A stretch of DNA of 33,783 nucleotides from Fibrobacteria bacterium (GCA_017881725.1 JADGQO010000049.1:1-33783), one strand, 5' to 3'; shown: positions 1-8,883, numbered from the stretch's first letter. Numbers and translations are program-made. Notes: generated from the letters alone by a model not told the origin.

Positions 1-147
1 GACGTGGTCGGGGATGGATCCATTACGGTCATCGATTTGGGTTCCACCAACGGCATGGTGGTCAACGGCGAGCGCGTTCCCAGCGCTATCCTCCACCCCG
101 GAGACAGCTTTACGGTGGGACAAACCACTTTCTTCGTCGACGAATAG
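1..147 (+). CDS. FHA-domain protein, C-terminal end (5' truncated by window)
   Basis: The reading frame is open from the first base and stops with TAG at 145-147, giving 49 residues. They contain the FHA signature DLGSTNGMVVNGERV followed by LHPGDSFTVGQTTFFV, which are the last strands of a forkhead-associated fold. FHA domains bind phosphothreonine peptides, so the full protein probably recognises a Ser/Thr-phosphorylated partner. Because the domain lies at the very C terminus, whatever precedes it (kinase, secretion or adhesion module) is outside the window. The gene converges on the methyltransferase gene with only 14 bases between their stop codons. The family call is firm; the function of the whole protein is unknown. 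Confidence 0.8.
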   Translation, partial: DVVGDGSITVIDLGSTNGMVVNGERVPSAILHPGDSFTVGQTTFFVDE

Positions 148-161
148 CTTCGCATCGAAGC

Positions 162-1400
162 CTAGTCGGGCAAACCCCTGGCCTCCGAATCGCCCAACGC
201 CTTCGCCCAGAATACCGTTTTCTTTTCCAGTACTCGAGTAAAAATCAGGGTACCGGAATTGGGTCCCGCCAACTTCAGCCCTGCCCGGAATTCCTCCGGA
301 ATCAAATGAAGCCCGCGTTTCTTGATTTCCAGTCGCCCGACTTCCTCACGACGCAAAAACTCCCGCAAGGCCTTGAGGTCGTATGGCAAGGTCTTCAACA
401 AGCGGTATCCCTTCAACAATGGATTCGCCAAAACCCGATTGCCGGACAAATAAGCAATGCGTCCATCCAATTGCCAGAGCCCCAGGCGTTCCGCCAAGAC
501 GCCGAATAAATGCGCGCGTACCACGGACTTTACCGGTTCATAAAGAAATTCACCCGGTTCTTCCACGCGTGAAAAGCTGTCGGCCAGATCCGAGCGCATG
601 GCCTCGATGCCTACCCCCTCAGGCGTTTCCGTGGCCTTGACCAAACCCTTACGTCCCAGGCTGCCGGTCCAAACCGTAACCTCCAAGCACTCGTCATTCA
701 ATCCTAGATACTCGCATTCATTCTCTTCCAGAAACTCGGGCAACTGGATGCCGGGACCCAATTTGATGGCCATGTTTTGATAACGGCCGATTAATTTTTC
801 GAGCACGTCCCAGCCCGGGGACATGTCCTGATCCTGCCACCTATCGGATTTTCCCGCGACGCGCCGCGATGGATCGATGATCGCCGCATCGGCATTCACC
901 GGACAATCACTCACATCCGCCAGGACGGTATAAATCGTTTTTTGAGGGCCGGAAAGGCGGGCCACATTATGCTGGTAAGCGCGCAAGGCTCCCAGTGATC
1001 GATCGACACCCACGACTTTCAGCGCGGAAGGAAGAAAGAGGGAGTCCCCCCCCAATCCGCAGCAAAGGTCAACGACGCTTCCCGCTTGGCGGCCGATTCG
1101 CTCAGCTTTGTAACGCGCCAGTGTCGCATGAGTCATCTGTTCCTGTCCCAACGGAGTAAACAGCATGCGCATGGCATCCGGGTGTTTGCGAAGGGCTTTT
1201 TGGCGCAACTTGCGTTGCTCCAACAATGCGAAGCGAAACGGTGCAGCCAGACCTCGAAGCAGTGAACTGGAGGAAACCGCTAAATCATCACGCGCATCGG
1301 CGCACAAGGAATCCAATAACGCTTGGTTGGTTGGCAAAATCAAAAATGCTATTTTGGAATCAGCGTCCAATTCAGCCAATGGAACCCCAAAAGTCTCCAT
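162..1400 (-). CDS. Class I SAM-dependent methyltransferase with THUMP-like C-terminal domain
   Basis: From the ATG at 1400 the product is 412 residues. Motif I of a Rossmann methyltransferase is visible (VVDLCCGLGGDS, about residues 109-120), and a DPSRR motif near 176-180 sits where motif IV is expected. The N-terminal part has the helical pattern ALLEQRKLRQKA...FTPLGQEQMTHATLARYKAERI seen in this family. The last 100 residues (VRAHLFGVLAERLGL...IAYLSGNR...GRLEIKKRG...LAGPNSGTLIFTRV) match the THUMP-like domain pattern. The substrate is not known, though RNA is possible. The frame stays open back to 1598, but that longer form overlaps acpS head-to-head and its extra residues look non-coding, so I prefer 1400. 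No convincing ribosome binding site precedes 1400, so the exact start is uncertain. Confidence 0.8.
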   Translation of the reverse strand: METFGVPLAELDADSKIAFLILPTNQALLDSLCADARDDLAVSSSSLLRGLAAPFRFALLEQRKLRQKALRKHPDAMRMLFTPLGQEQMTHATLARYKAERIGRQAGSVVDLCCGLGGDSLFLPSALKVVGVDRSLGALRAYQHNVARLSGPQKTIYTVLADVSDCPVNADAAIIDPSRRVAGKSDRWQDQDMSPGWDVLEKLIGRYQNMAIKLGPGIQLPEFLEENECEYLGLNDECLEVTVWTGSLGRKGLVKATETPEGVGIEAMRSDLADSFSRVEEPGEFLYEPVKSVVRAHLFGVLAERLGLWQLDGRIAYLSGNRVLANPLLKGYRLLKTLPYDLKALREFLRREEVGRLEIKKRGLHLIPEEFRAGLKLAGPNSGTLIFTRVLEKKTVFWAKALGDSEARGLPD

Positions 1401-1521
1401 AACTTGCAATACGGGTTTTAGCGGGCTTTTGGGAATGAAGGGAAGAAAGACCGCGGCGAAAAAAGATTTTCCTTTCCTCGAACAAGGGACAGAGGGCTGA
1501 ATCGGCCACCCAGGTGATAAA

Positions 1522-1884
1522 ATGGTTAAAGGCATAGGCACCGACATCACGCATATTGAAAGGATAAAAAAATTAAGCCTCGAAGCCTTGGATCGCATCT
1601 TGACCGACCAGGAAGCGGCCTATTGCCGACGATTCCAAGCTGCTCATGAAAGAATCGCCGGTCGATTCGCGGCTAAGGAAGCGATACTCAAGGCGCTGGG
1701 AACCGGATGGAGCCAGGGAATCGGTTGGAGGCAAATTGAAATATTACCTGACGATTTGGGCGCGCCCATCGTGACGCTTTCCGGCCAAGCCTTGGAGCGA
1801 ATGGCCTTACTTGGCGCAACCCGTTGTCACGTCTCGATATCGCATCAAGGTGATTATGCCGTTGCCTTCGCCGTCATCGAATAA
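1522..1884 (+). CDS. acpS: Holo-[acyl-carrier-protein] synthase AcpS
   Basis: The 120-residue product has the length and motifs of AcpS, which transfers 4'-phosphopantetheine from CoA to the serine of acyl carrier protein in the cytoplasm. The start MVKGIGTDI carries the magnesium-binding Asp8. RFAAKEAILKALGTG (residues 48-62) carries the second ligand Glu53 and the CoA-contacting Lys. The C-terminal HVSISHQGDYAVAFAVIE closes the domain. It is transcribed divergently from the methyltransferase gene if that gene starts at 1400, leaving about 120 bases for divergent promoters. The catalytic residues look intact and there is no sign of truncation. Confidence 0.96.
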   Translation: MVKGIGTDITHIERIKKLSLEALDRILTDQEAAYCRRFQAAHERIAGRFAAKEAILKALGTGWSQGIGWRQIEILPDDLGAPIVTLSGQALERMALLGATRCHVSISHQGDYAVAFAVIE

Positions 1885-1954
1885 ATCGTGCTCGAGGCCG
1901 CGCAGGCCCGGTAAAATCGGAGCTGTGAGACGCCTCACTTGCGGGAAATTCCAC

Positions 1955-1983
1955 TTGACAGGCCTACGGTGAAGCAATAGACT
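1955..1983 (+). promoter_or_regulatory. Predicted sigma-70-type promoter for the zinc-ribbon gene
   Basis: A perfect -35 box TTGACA (1955-1960) is followed after 17 bases by TAGACT (1978-1983), a 4/6 match to the -10 consensus. Transcription would begin near 1990, about 50 bases before the zinc-ribbon gene. The acpS gene ends at 1884, so the promoter lies in true intergenic sequence. This is a consensus match only. Confidence 0.5.
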
Positions 1984-2040
1984 TAGATTACGGAAGGCCT
2001 GGTATCTTTTTGGACCCATGGAAAAGGAGCAGGAAACGAT

Positions 2041-2433
2041 ATGAAACCCCTTTACGTCAAGTGTCCTCATTGCAAAGAGGTTAGTGAACTTTTCCTGGGT
2101 TCCGAAGCTTACATGATTGTGCTGAACTGCCCGTCTTGTAATTCGGCCCTGATGTATTACTATGGCAAAACCTTCGAAATCGACGAGAGCGAAATCGAAA
2201 AGATCCAGGGTAACTTGCAGATGACCACGGTGCAGGGCATTCTGAAAAACATCAATGCCCGCGAGAGCTCCAAGAACCAGACGTCCTTAATCGTGAAACC
2301 GGCCGATCACCGCGCGACGCATAAGGCCGGAGCCCCGGTCCGGGATGGCCATTTCATGGGCGACGACATTACCAATCTTAAAATCGAACTGGCTCTCCTC
2401 AAGGACGTCAACGAGTTCATCCGGAGCATGTAA
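2041..2433 (+). CDS. Small zinc-ribbon protein of unknown function
   Basis: The product is 130 residues. CPHC (Cys8, Cys11) and CPSC (Cys30, Cys33) form a two-knuckle zinc-ribbon pattern. The rest is charged and mostly helical, including an acidic EIDESEIEKIQ stretch and a C-terminal helix KIELALLKDVNEFIRSM that could mediate oligomerisation. There is no signal peptide or membrane segment, so it is probably cytoplasmic. AGGAG lies ten bases before the ATG and supports this start. It is a single-gene unit with its own promoter and a strong terminator. I do not recognise a named family; a nucleic-acid or protein-interaction role is possible but unsupported. Confidence 0.8.
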   Translation: MKPLYVKCPHCKEVSELFLGSEAYMIVLNCPSCNSALMYYYGKTFEIDESEIEKIQGNLQMTTVQGILKNINARESSKNQTSLIVKPADHRATHKAGAPVRDGHFMGDDITNLKIELALLKDVNEFIRSM

Positions 2434-2495
2434 ACAAACTTAGGAGGCCGGTCCAACTGGCATTCAGTTTGGCCCCGCAACCGAACATCTCATCG

Positions 2496-2520
2496 AACGC
2501 CCCCAGCCGGGGCGTTTTTT
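2496..2520 (+). terminator. Rho-independent terminator after the zinc-ribbon gene
   Basis: AACGCCCC (2496-2503) pairs perfectly with GGGGCGTT (2509-2516) around the five-base loop CAGCC. The plus strand continues as a T tract (2515-2520, then ATTTTAT). The minus strand has no T tract on its exit side, so this terminates the plus-strand gene rather than the converging ABC operon. Confidence 0.9.
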
Positions 2521-2523
2521 ATT

Positions 2524-4716
2524 TTATCCGGGTTGAATCTGGTGACAGGCCACGCGTTCACCGCCCTTGAAATCGCGCAAAGCCGGCATCTCTTTTTCAC
2601 AAGCGGCAAGGCGGTTCGACAAGTACAAAGGACAGCGATTGCGAAAGGGGCACCCCCCCTCCAGGCGTTCCGGTTCCACGTCGGGATAATCCGCGAGGAT
2701 TTTCTTGAGGCCCAGATCGTGAAGGCTGGGGGCCGACGCCAAAAGCAGGCGGCTGTAGGGATGGCGAACGCCATCGACCGAAAAATGCTCGACCCGGGCT
2801 TCTTCCACCAAATAGCCCATGTACATGACGCCGATGCGATCGGCCAAAATTTTAACGAGCGCCAGGTTATGGGAGATGAAGAGGTAACTCAAACCCATGC
2901 CCGTTTGCAAATCTTTAAGCAGGGAAATAATTTGCGATTGGATGGCGAGATCCAGGCTGGCAACGGGCTCATCGCAAACCAAGAATGCCGGCTTGGTGAT
3001 TAACGCCCTCGCGATGGTCACCCTTTGTTTTTCCCCCGAGCTGAGATTGCTGGGATATCGCGCACCGTGAGACGGGTCCAAGCGAACCTGTTCAAGCGCT
3101 TCCGCGACACGCCGCTTCCGCTCCGCAGCGTCGATTCCCCGCTCTCTTTCCAAGCCCTCGGCGAGGATATCCGCAATGGTCATCCCGCTGTTCAGAACGC
3201 CCTCCGGATGCTGGAACAACATCCGCATATCCCGCCGCAATACCCGCATGTCCTTGCCGTGCAAGGAAAGCACGTCCTTGCCGCCATACAGAACGGAACC
3301 GGCATCGATAGGCTGTAAAGCCATCAGGGACAGAGCCAAGGTCGATTTTCCGGAGCCGCTCTCCCCCACCAGTCCGTAGGTTTTCCCCTTGGGAATGCTG
3401 AGCGAAATATCGTTCAAGGCCAAGAAGCTGCGGCTTCCCTGTGAAAACCGGCGCCGCAATCCGCGCAATTCAACCAAGGTTTCCACCTCGCCGCCGACCT
3501 GATCTTTTGGAGGTTCCGAATTGGACCGCGCGACGACTGATGAGGAATTTCCGGATTTACTTTGGTTTTCAAAATGGCAACATGCCCAATCCGTCTTAGC
3601 GGATTCATTGACCAGCTTTTGCGCTTCGGGTTTCCGCGTCTCGCATAATCCACGTTGACCGGCGTCGGGATTGTCACGGTACAGACGGCACATTTCCCGG
3701 TAAGCGCAGCCCTCGCCCAATTCCGGGTTCGGAGGCGGCGGCACGAGCTTCTCGCCGAATCGCGAAAAAGAATCCAGCAAGGACGCGGTGTAAGGATGTT
3801 TTGGCCTGGCCAGGACTTCCTCGGTTACGCCGGACTCCACGACGCTTCCGCGATGCATCACGTAAACGCGGCTGCTGATTTCCCGGATGACTCCGATATC
3901 GTGGGAAATGATCAGGATGCTGAGGCCGTGTTTGTCCCGGAGGCGCACGAATAAATCCAGCAGTTTGGCCTGCGTGGTGACGTCCAAGGAAGTGCTGGGC
4001 TCATCGGCGATTAACAATTTTGGTTTGGCGCACAAAGCCATGGAAATCATCACGCGCTGGGCCATGCCGCCGCTGATCTCGTGGGGATAAAGGCCCCAAA
4101 GATTTTCGGCATCGACAAGTCCAACGTCCTTGAGCAATGTCACTCCAATTTGTTTCGGAGTCTCGCTGCCTACTCCCCGCTTGGCCGCCGATCCATGCGG
4201 GTCGCCGGAAGGCACATTACGATTACGGGCCAGGGCCTCCAACATATGCTCGCCGACGGTATAAAAAGGATCAAGCGATGCCTTGGGTTCCTGAAAAATC
4301 GTGGCGACATCCCGTCCCAATAATTCCTTTAGTTGGCGCCGATGGGCGTTCTGGAAGGGAATGTATTTCTTATGGACGACGCCTTCCTTGAAGCCGACGA
4401 AATCTCCCAGGGGCGGCAGCAGGGCCTTTCCATCCAACTGAGCCGTTCCCTGCCATAGCCCGGGAAAACCTTTTACCAGTCCCAGGAGGCCCATGGCCAA
4501 AGTGGTTTTACCGCTGCCGGACTGCCCGATTAGACCGACGATCTCACCGTGACCAATGTCCAGGGAGGCATGATTCACGGCGCGCAAATACGGCGGTCCA
4601 CCGAACCAAATGCAAAGATCCCGCACGCTGAGCAGGGAGTCCCTCGGGGAATCCTTCGCAACTACGCCATCCGCACTGCGGTTCGGCTGGCCTTCCGGAA
4701 CCTTATCGTCCTTCAC
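2524..4716 (-). CDS. Fused double ATP-binding protein of a peptide-type ABC importer (DppD-DppF-like)
   Basis: This 730-residue protein holds two complete nucleotide-binding domains that are usually separate DppD/OppD and DppF/OppF proteins. The first has Walker A GQSGSGKT (64-71), signature ISGGMAQ (214-220), Walker B LLIADEP with Glu239, and the switch His272. The second has GESGSGKS (451-458), LSSGEKQ (558-564), FLVCDEP with Glu583, and His616. Each half ends with the cysteine-rich oligopeptide-transporter tail (GCAYREMC..., then GCPFRNRCPLYLS...AAC). A polar linker of about 50 residues joins them. All catalytic residues are present in both halves, so it should power import through the two permeases encoded just upstream. 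Its start overlaps the end of the preceding permease gene by 14 bases. It is the last gene of the operon. Confidence 0.93.
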   Translation of the reverse strand: MKDDKVPEGQPNRSADGVVAKDSPRDSLLSVRDLCIWFGGPPYLRAVNHASLDIGHGEIVGLIGQSGSGKTTLAMGLLGLVKGFPGLWQGTAQLDGKALLPPLGDFVGFKEGVVHKKYIPFQNAHRRQLKELLGRDVATIFQEPKASLDPFYTVGEHMLEALARNRNVPSGDPHGSAAKRGVGSETPKQIGVTLLKDVGLVDAENLWGLYPHEISGGMAQRVMISMALCAKPKLLIADEPSTSLDVTTQAKLLDLFVRLRDKHGLSILIISHDIGVIREISSRVYVMHRGSVVESGVTEEVLARPKHPYTASLLDSFSRFGEKLVPPPPNPELGEGCAYREMCRLYRDNPDAGQRGLCETRKPEAQKLVNESAKTDWACCHFENQSKSGNSSSVVARSNSEPPKDQVGGEVETLVELRGLRRRFSQGSRSFLALNDISLSIPKGKTYGLVGESGSGKSTLALSLMALQPIDAGSVLYGGKDVLSLHGKDMRVLRRDMRMLFQHPEGVLNSGMTIADILAEGLERERGIDAAERKRRVAEALEQVRLDPSHGARYPSNLSSGEKQRVTIARALITKPAFLVCDEPVASLDLAIQSQIISLLKDLQTGMGLSYLFISHNLALVKILADRIGVMYMGYLVEEARVEHFSVDGVRHPYSRLLLASAPSLHDLGLKKILADYPDVEPERLEGGCPFRNRCPLYLSNRLAACEKEMPALRDFKGGERVACHQIQPG

Positions 4717-5788
4717 GATATGCCAGCCTCGCGTTCAGTCCGTCTCCGAGATAAAAGAACCCCAGAATGGCCAGGATGATGGCCACGGCCGGAAAGAAGG
4801 TGATCCAATAAAACCCGCTAAAGAAGGACATCTGGCTGCCTTCGATGATGTTTCCCCAGGAGACTTCCGGAGGCTTGGTTCCGAATTGGAGATAACTCAA
4901 GGTCGTTTCCACCAAAATCGACTCCGCCATGATCAGGGAAAACTGAATGAAGAACACGGCGCGGTTCTGGTACCAGAACAGGTGACGCCAAAGAATCTTA
5001 ATATCGCTGAGGGCCGCCTCCTTAGCCGCGACGATGAATCCCATGTTAGAAAGGATGCGCACGCGGGTCGCGATCAATTCCGACACGCGCGGTATCAGCG
5101 TGGCTCCTAACACTCCCATGGTGTAATACACGTTCGGTTCCAAGGCGCAGATAACCACGAGGATCAGCACCAAGCGTGGCATGGAAAGTATGGTCGAATT
5201 AAAAGTGCCGACGATTTTGCGGATTCGGCCGCCATAATATCCCGCCCATAGGCCGAGGGGCACCCCGAATCCGAGCGCCACCAAGCAAGTCACCAATCCG
5301 GGTAGAAAGCAATTGCGCGCGCCGGCAATCAATAAGGCCGTCATGTCGCGCCCGTTTTTATCGGTGCCTAAAGGATGGGTTCTCGCCTTTGTATCTGCGG
5401 CCGGGTCCCCGTTTCCCGGGGGGGACGTTTCCGCCGCGGCCATACCCTCTCCGGACCGACCTCGCACTCCTGCGCCGTCGTCACCTTTCAGGAAATCCAG
5501 ATTCTCGTCGTCGCCGGACGTCGCGCGCGGGGTACGATTGCCTTCCCTGCGGCCCGCTTCGTTGCGCTGCTGGATGCGCAGCCCTTCCGGAGTCGTCAAA
5601 AGCGCCCGCAGCCAACCGATGGAAGGAGGTGCCAACAAGGCTTGCAAATCCATCTCTTCCGGGCCGAATTCGGTCCAAGCCCGGCCCGTCAAGGTGGCCA
5701 AGGCCAGTACCGTTACAATGAACGCACCTGCCAGGATCCGGTAGCCTCCCGGTTGCTTCAGGAAGATGCGCAATCTCCTGGAACTCAT
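4703..5788 (-). CDS. ABC transporter permease, DppC/OppC-like, with a long hydrophilic insert
   Basis: The 361-residue inner-membrane permease starts at the ATG at 5788, which overlaps the stop of the upstream permease as ATGA. A longer open frame back to 5926 lies inside that gene and is rejected. One membrane segment spans roughly residues 17-35. The hallmark HPLGTDKNGRD (138-148) precedes the five-helix permease core, and the cytoplasmic coupling loop reads AAKEAALSDIKILWRHL. What is odd is the stretch between the first helix and HPLGTD. About 75 residues (roughly 60-136) of charged, Gly/Pro/Ala/Asp-rich low-complexity sequence replace what is normally a short periplasmic segment. The core motifs are intact, so it is probably functional. 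Confidence 0.9.
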   Translation of the reverse strand: MSSRRLRIFLKQPGGYRILAGAFIVTVLALATLTGRAWTEFGPEEMDLQALLAPPSIGWLRALLTTPEGLRIQQRNEAGRREGNRTPRATSGDDENLDFLKGDDGAGVRGRSGEGMAAAETSPPGNGDPAADTKARTHPLGTDKNGRDMTALLIAGARNCFLPGLVTCLVALGFGVPLGLWAGYYGGRIRKIVGTFNSTILSMPRLVLILVVICALEPNVYYTMGVLGATLIPRVSELIATRVRILSNMGFIVAAKEAALSDIKILWRHLFWYQNRAVFFIQFSLIMAESILVETTLSYLQFGTKPPEVSWGNIIEGSQMSFFSGFYWITFFPAVAIILAILGFFYLGDGLNARLAYREGR

Positions 5789-6693
5789 TCGCGCATCCGC
5801 GGATCCAACCAAACGGCCAATAAATCGTTCACCAGCATGAAGGCGCGGATTAAAAACGCCATCACCAAGGTGATGCCCATGATGACGGAAAAGTCCCGTT
5901 TCAGGGTCGCTTCCCAGCTCAGCCAACCCAGTCCATGAAAATTGAAAATGCGCTCGACCACCACCAAGCCCCCGAGCAAGACGGCCATGTTGGTCACGAC
6001 GATATTGAAGATGGGCAACACCATGGATTTAAAGAAATGCCGCCAGAGCCGGCTGCCACGGGCCCGGGCCGCTTTGATATACATGGCCCCGTTGATGTTC
6101 TGGACCTCAAGCGAAATGAAGCGAATGAACTCGCCAATCGTCCCGTTTCCCACCGCCAAAACAAATATCGGCAGCGAGTAATAGCCAAAGGTGGGCCAAA
6201 ATTTAAACGGCCCGTCCGGTGGAGCCGTTACATAGAACTTGAATACGCCGAACACGACGGCCAAAACGATATAACCCAATACGAAGACCGGTATGGACGA
6301 CAATGTGTAAACCGCCAGGCTGATAAATTTTCCCAACGGGGATGCAGGCCGTAGGCCGCGATAAACCCCGAGCGGAATTGCTATCGCCAAGGAAAAAAAC
6401 AAGGAGCCGAAGGTCAACAAAAGGGTCGGCGGCCCGTACTCCGCGATGAGGGATGAGACCTTATTGCCGTTGACCATGGAAATGCCGAAGTCGAAGCGCA
6501 GGCAATCCTTGAACCAGAGGAGATACTGCACGGGCAAGGAACGATCTAAATACAAGGCGTGAGCCGTGGCCGGGGACAGGTTATGCATGGCGGCGATATC
6601 GCCCGGAGTCAAATGGACGATGGAAAAAATAAGCAAGGAAACCAAAACCATGGAACCGGCGAAAAATCCGACGATCTTGGATATGGCGCGCAT
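5785..6693 (-). CDS. ABC transporter permease, DppB/OppB-like
   Basis: The product is 302 residues from the ATG at 6693. A TTG at 6720 would add nine residues without a better ribosome binding site. The N terminus MRAISKIVGFF leads into a membrane helix and VHLTPGD, the usual start of DppB-type permeases. About six hydrophobic segments follow. The coupling loop YIKAARARGSRLWRHFFKSMVLP fits the EAA motif of the family, and the C-terminal VVVERIFNFHGLGWLSWEA matches its typical VxExxFxxxGLG pattern. It would pair with the DppC-like protein, to which it is coupled by an ATGA overlap, to form the translocation pore for peptides or a similar solute. Confidence 0.92.
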   Translation of the reverse strand: MRAISKIVGFFAGSMVLVSLLIFSIVHLTPGDIAAMHNLSPATAHALYLDRSLPVQYLLWFKDCLRFDFGISMVNGNKVSSLIAEYGPPTLLLTFGSLFFSLAIAIPLGVYRGLRPASPLGKFISLAVYTLSSIPVFVLGYIVLAVVFGVFKFYVTAPPDGPFKFWPTFGYYSLPIFVLAVGNGTIGEFIRFISLEVQNINGAMYIKAARARGSRLWRHFFKSMVLPIFNIVVTNMAVLLGGLVVVERIFNFHGLGWLSWEATLKRDFSVIMGITLVMAFLIRAFMLVNDLLAVWLDPRMRE

Positions 6694-6747
6694 TCGTTTT
6701 CCGGACCCAGGCGCCGACAAAATGCGGCCGCCCCCGTCCCTGCTGGA

Positions 6748-7164
6748 TTAGGGACTGGACTTCAGGATTTTTTCTCCCAACCCGGAAGTATTCCCTTCAT
6801 TGGGCCCGCCTTCCATGACGGCGTCCTTTCCGTCGATTTCCCGGGAGAGGCGGAGAATAATGTTTTTGTTCGCGCCCTTCTTCGGCTTGAAGGCTTTCAC
6901 ATAACCCATGTTGCCGTCTTTGTCTTCGGCGATCAGGGTATATTCATTCTCTTCCAGCACATTGGTGCTGATTTTAAAATCCCCGTCATTCCCTACCCGG
7001 ACGGATTCCGTGCGCGGGCTGGTGTAAACGACGACATTCGGTTCCGTCAATTGGGAACCATCGGGTTTGACCACGTGACCGCTGATGGTGGTTCCGCAAC
7101 CAACCAGAAGCAGCGGTCCCAGGAGCAAACCCCAGCCTAAACCGTTATGCATCTTGGCAGCCAT
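6748..7164 (-). CDS. Small lipoprotein with carboxypeptidase-regulatory-like beta domain
   Basis: From the ATG at 7164 the product is 138 residues. A hydrophobic stretch LGWGLLLGPLLLVGC ends in a lipobox, so the mature protein should be lipid-anchored at the Cys. The rest, including ISGHVVKPDGSQLTEPNVVVYT and NDGDFKIST, resembles a one-domain carboxypeptidase-regulatory-like fold, followed by a Gly/Asn-rich tail. A GTG at 7170 directly abuts the upstream stop codon and could be the start instead. It lies between the solute-binding protein and permease genes, where extra subunits of an importer are often found. A role as an accessory binding or docking lipoprotein is inference. Confidence 0.75.
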   Translation of the reverse strand: MAAKMHNGLGWGLLLGPLLLVGCGTTISGHVVKPDGSQLTEPNVVVYTSPRTESVRVGNDGDFKISTNVLEENEYTLIAEDKDGNMGYVKAFKPKKGANKNIILRLSREIDGKDAVMEGGPNEGNTSGLGEKILKSSP

Positions 7165-7170
7165 TTGCAC

Positions 7171-8790
7171 TCAATCCCTTTCGTCCTCTGGTATGAACCA
7201 GTCGTTGATAAAAGTAAAAAACCGGTAAGGGTGAACAACGGCCTTCTTGACCTTGTTTTCGATCGCGGCATTCTTCTCCAGGGTCCAGAGGAAAGTGTAG
7301 GGGCATTCCTCGGCCAGAATCTCATGCAGTTCGTAATTAATGCGCCGACGCACTTCATGATTGATGGTGGTCGAGAATTTGTTCAAGAGGCTATCGACCT
7401 TGGGATTCTTATACGAGATGAAATTGTCGCCGGAAGGCGGTTGATTTTTCGTAGAGTAAAACAGCGAGGAAATGTCCGAAGAATTGTCGAAGAGCCATTC
7501 GGCGAAGACGATGTCGAAATCGTGCTTGGATTTGACTTCTTCTTTCCATTTCTCATATTCGCGATGTTGCAGTTCGACCTGAACGCCCAAAGCCTTCAGG
7601 TAATTTTGGAAACGCAGGCAAACGGACAACCCACCTTCATTGCCGCTGTAAATCGGAATTTTGAGTTTGAACTTGAGCGGCATTCCCTTGTATTCGCGAA
7701 TCCCATCGCCGTCGGTATCCTTAATGCCCACTTTGTCGAGCAAGGCTTTGGCTTTGCTGACGTCAAAAGGCCACGGGGCGACGTCCGGATTATAACCCCA
7801 AGACGCCGGAGAAAAGGGACCGGAGATGACCTCGCCCTTCCCGAAATAAATGTCTTCCAGCATCTTATTCCGATCCATGCCCATGGTGAAGGCTTGGCGC
7901 ACTTCCTTGATTTTCAGGATGGGGTTGTTGCAGTTGTATCCAAAGAACGCGAAGGCCAAAGAGTTATACGGAATGATCATGAACTTGCCGGTATTGGCGA
8001 TTTCGGCAATCTTGCCCGGCGGCACTTCCACCACCAAATCAATCGCGTTCAGCAAAAGGCTTTGCACCAACAAGGACATTTCCGGCTGATACACCATCTT
8101 GATCTCGCCGATATTGGGAGGTCCGCCATAATGGTCCGTAAAGGCGGTCAGGATGACATCGTGGTTTTTGGTCTCGCGATCGAACTTGTAATAACCAGTG
8201 CCGACTGGCGCCTTCGAAAACTTGGAGAATTTCGACAAGACGGGTTTACCGTCGAACAAATGTTGTGGAATGATCTTGAACAAGAAACGACGCTCCGGCT
8301 CGGCCACGCTGGAATTGAAATCGAACTTGACGACGTAATCACCCAGCACGGAAACGCTTTTGATCACGTCTAAGGCCTGACGGCTTTCCGGCCTGACGTC
8401 CGAGAGCGGGTTCATGATCGCATCGTAAGTGAATTTGACGTCATTGGCCGTAAACGGGGTCCCATCATGCCATTTAACGTCTTTGCGCAGGTAAAACGTA
8501 ATGCGCTGGTTGCCATTGAAAACATTCCACTTTTCAGCCAGCCGGCCTTTGACTTCACCGCGATAGTCGATATAAACCAGCGACTCGAACAACAATTCGG
8601 ACAGCCGTAACGACGTCTCATTATCCGAGGTCGTTATCGGATCATACGTATCCGGCAGAATGGGTTCCGCGTAGATCAGGCGGCCACCTTTCAGATTTTC
8701 GCTCCCACCCGCGCTCTTTGGCGCGGCAAACGCCACGGACTGGCAGAGAACCGCCAGCAAGGTGTAGTTCAGAATTTTCACTATGCCCAT
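7171..8790 (-). CDS. Periplasmic solute-binding protein of a peptide-type ABC importer (SBP family 5)
   Basis: The 539-residue product begins with a classic Sec signal peptide (MGIVKILNYTLLAVLCQSVAFA). The mature protein follows the family 5 pattern: GGRLIYAEPILPDTYDPIT, then ETSLRLSELLFESLV, GRLAEKWN, and WHDGTPFTANDVKFTYDAI. Family 5 proteins bind oligopeptides, nickel chelates or oligosaccharides; the ligand cannot be told from sequence. An ATG at 8835 in the same frame is preceded by AAGGA but would give an unusually long acidic leader, so 8790 is preferred with moderate certainty. The lipoprotein gene follows almost without a gap, then the permeases. The importer therefore appears complete. 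Confidence 0.92.
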   Translation of the reverse strand: MGIVKILNYTLLAVLCQSVAFAAPKSAGGSENLKGGRLIYAEPILPDTYDPITTSDNETSLRLSELLFESLVYIDYRGEVKGRLAEKWNVFNGNQRITFYLRKDVKWHDGTPFTANDVKFTYDAIMNPLSDVRPESRQALDVIKSVSVLGDYVVKFDFNSSVAEPERRFLFKIIPQHLFDGKPVLSKFSKFSKAPVGTGYYKFDRETKNHDVILTAFTDHYGGPPNIGEIKMVYQPEMSLLVQSLLLNAIDLVVEVPPGKIAEIANTGKFMIIPYNSLAFAFFGYNCNNPILKIKEVRQAFTMGMDRNKMLEDIYFGKGEVISGPFSPASWGYNPDVAPWPFDVSKAKALLDKVGIKDTDGDGIREYKGMPLKFKLKIPIYSGNEGGLSVCLRFQNYLKALGVQVELQHREYEKWKEEVKSKHDFDIVFAEWLFDNSSDISSLFYSTKNQPPSGDNFISYKNPKVDSLLNKFSTTINHEVRRRINYELHEILAEECPYTFLWTLEKNAAIENKVKKAVVHPYRFFTFINDWFIPEDERD

Positions 8791-8883
8791 GGTTCCCATC
8801 CTGAATACCGTGTGAATGTCTTCTAGTCCCCTCATGATTCCTTTCGTGACCGCGCCCCGTCGCGACGGACGCCCCCGGCCAGG

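Noticed and set aside
1401..1598. N-terminal extension of the methyltransferase frame
   Set aside because: It overlaps acpS head-to-head and its residues do not fit the family; the shorter form has the expected length.
5789..5926. N-terminal extension of the DppC-like frame
   Set aside because: It lies inside the DppB-like gene; the ATGA overlap at 5785-5788 gives a natural start.
7147..8373. 408-codon plus-strand open frame
   Set aside because: It is antisense to the solute-binding protein gene, which has clear family motifs; the open frame is a codon-usage shadow.
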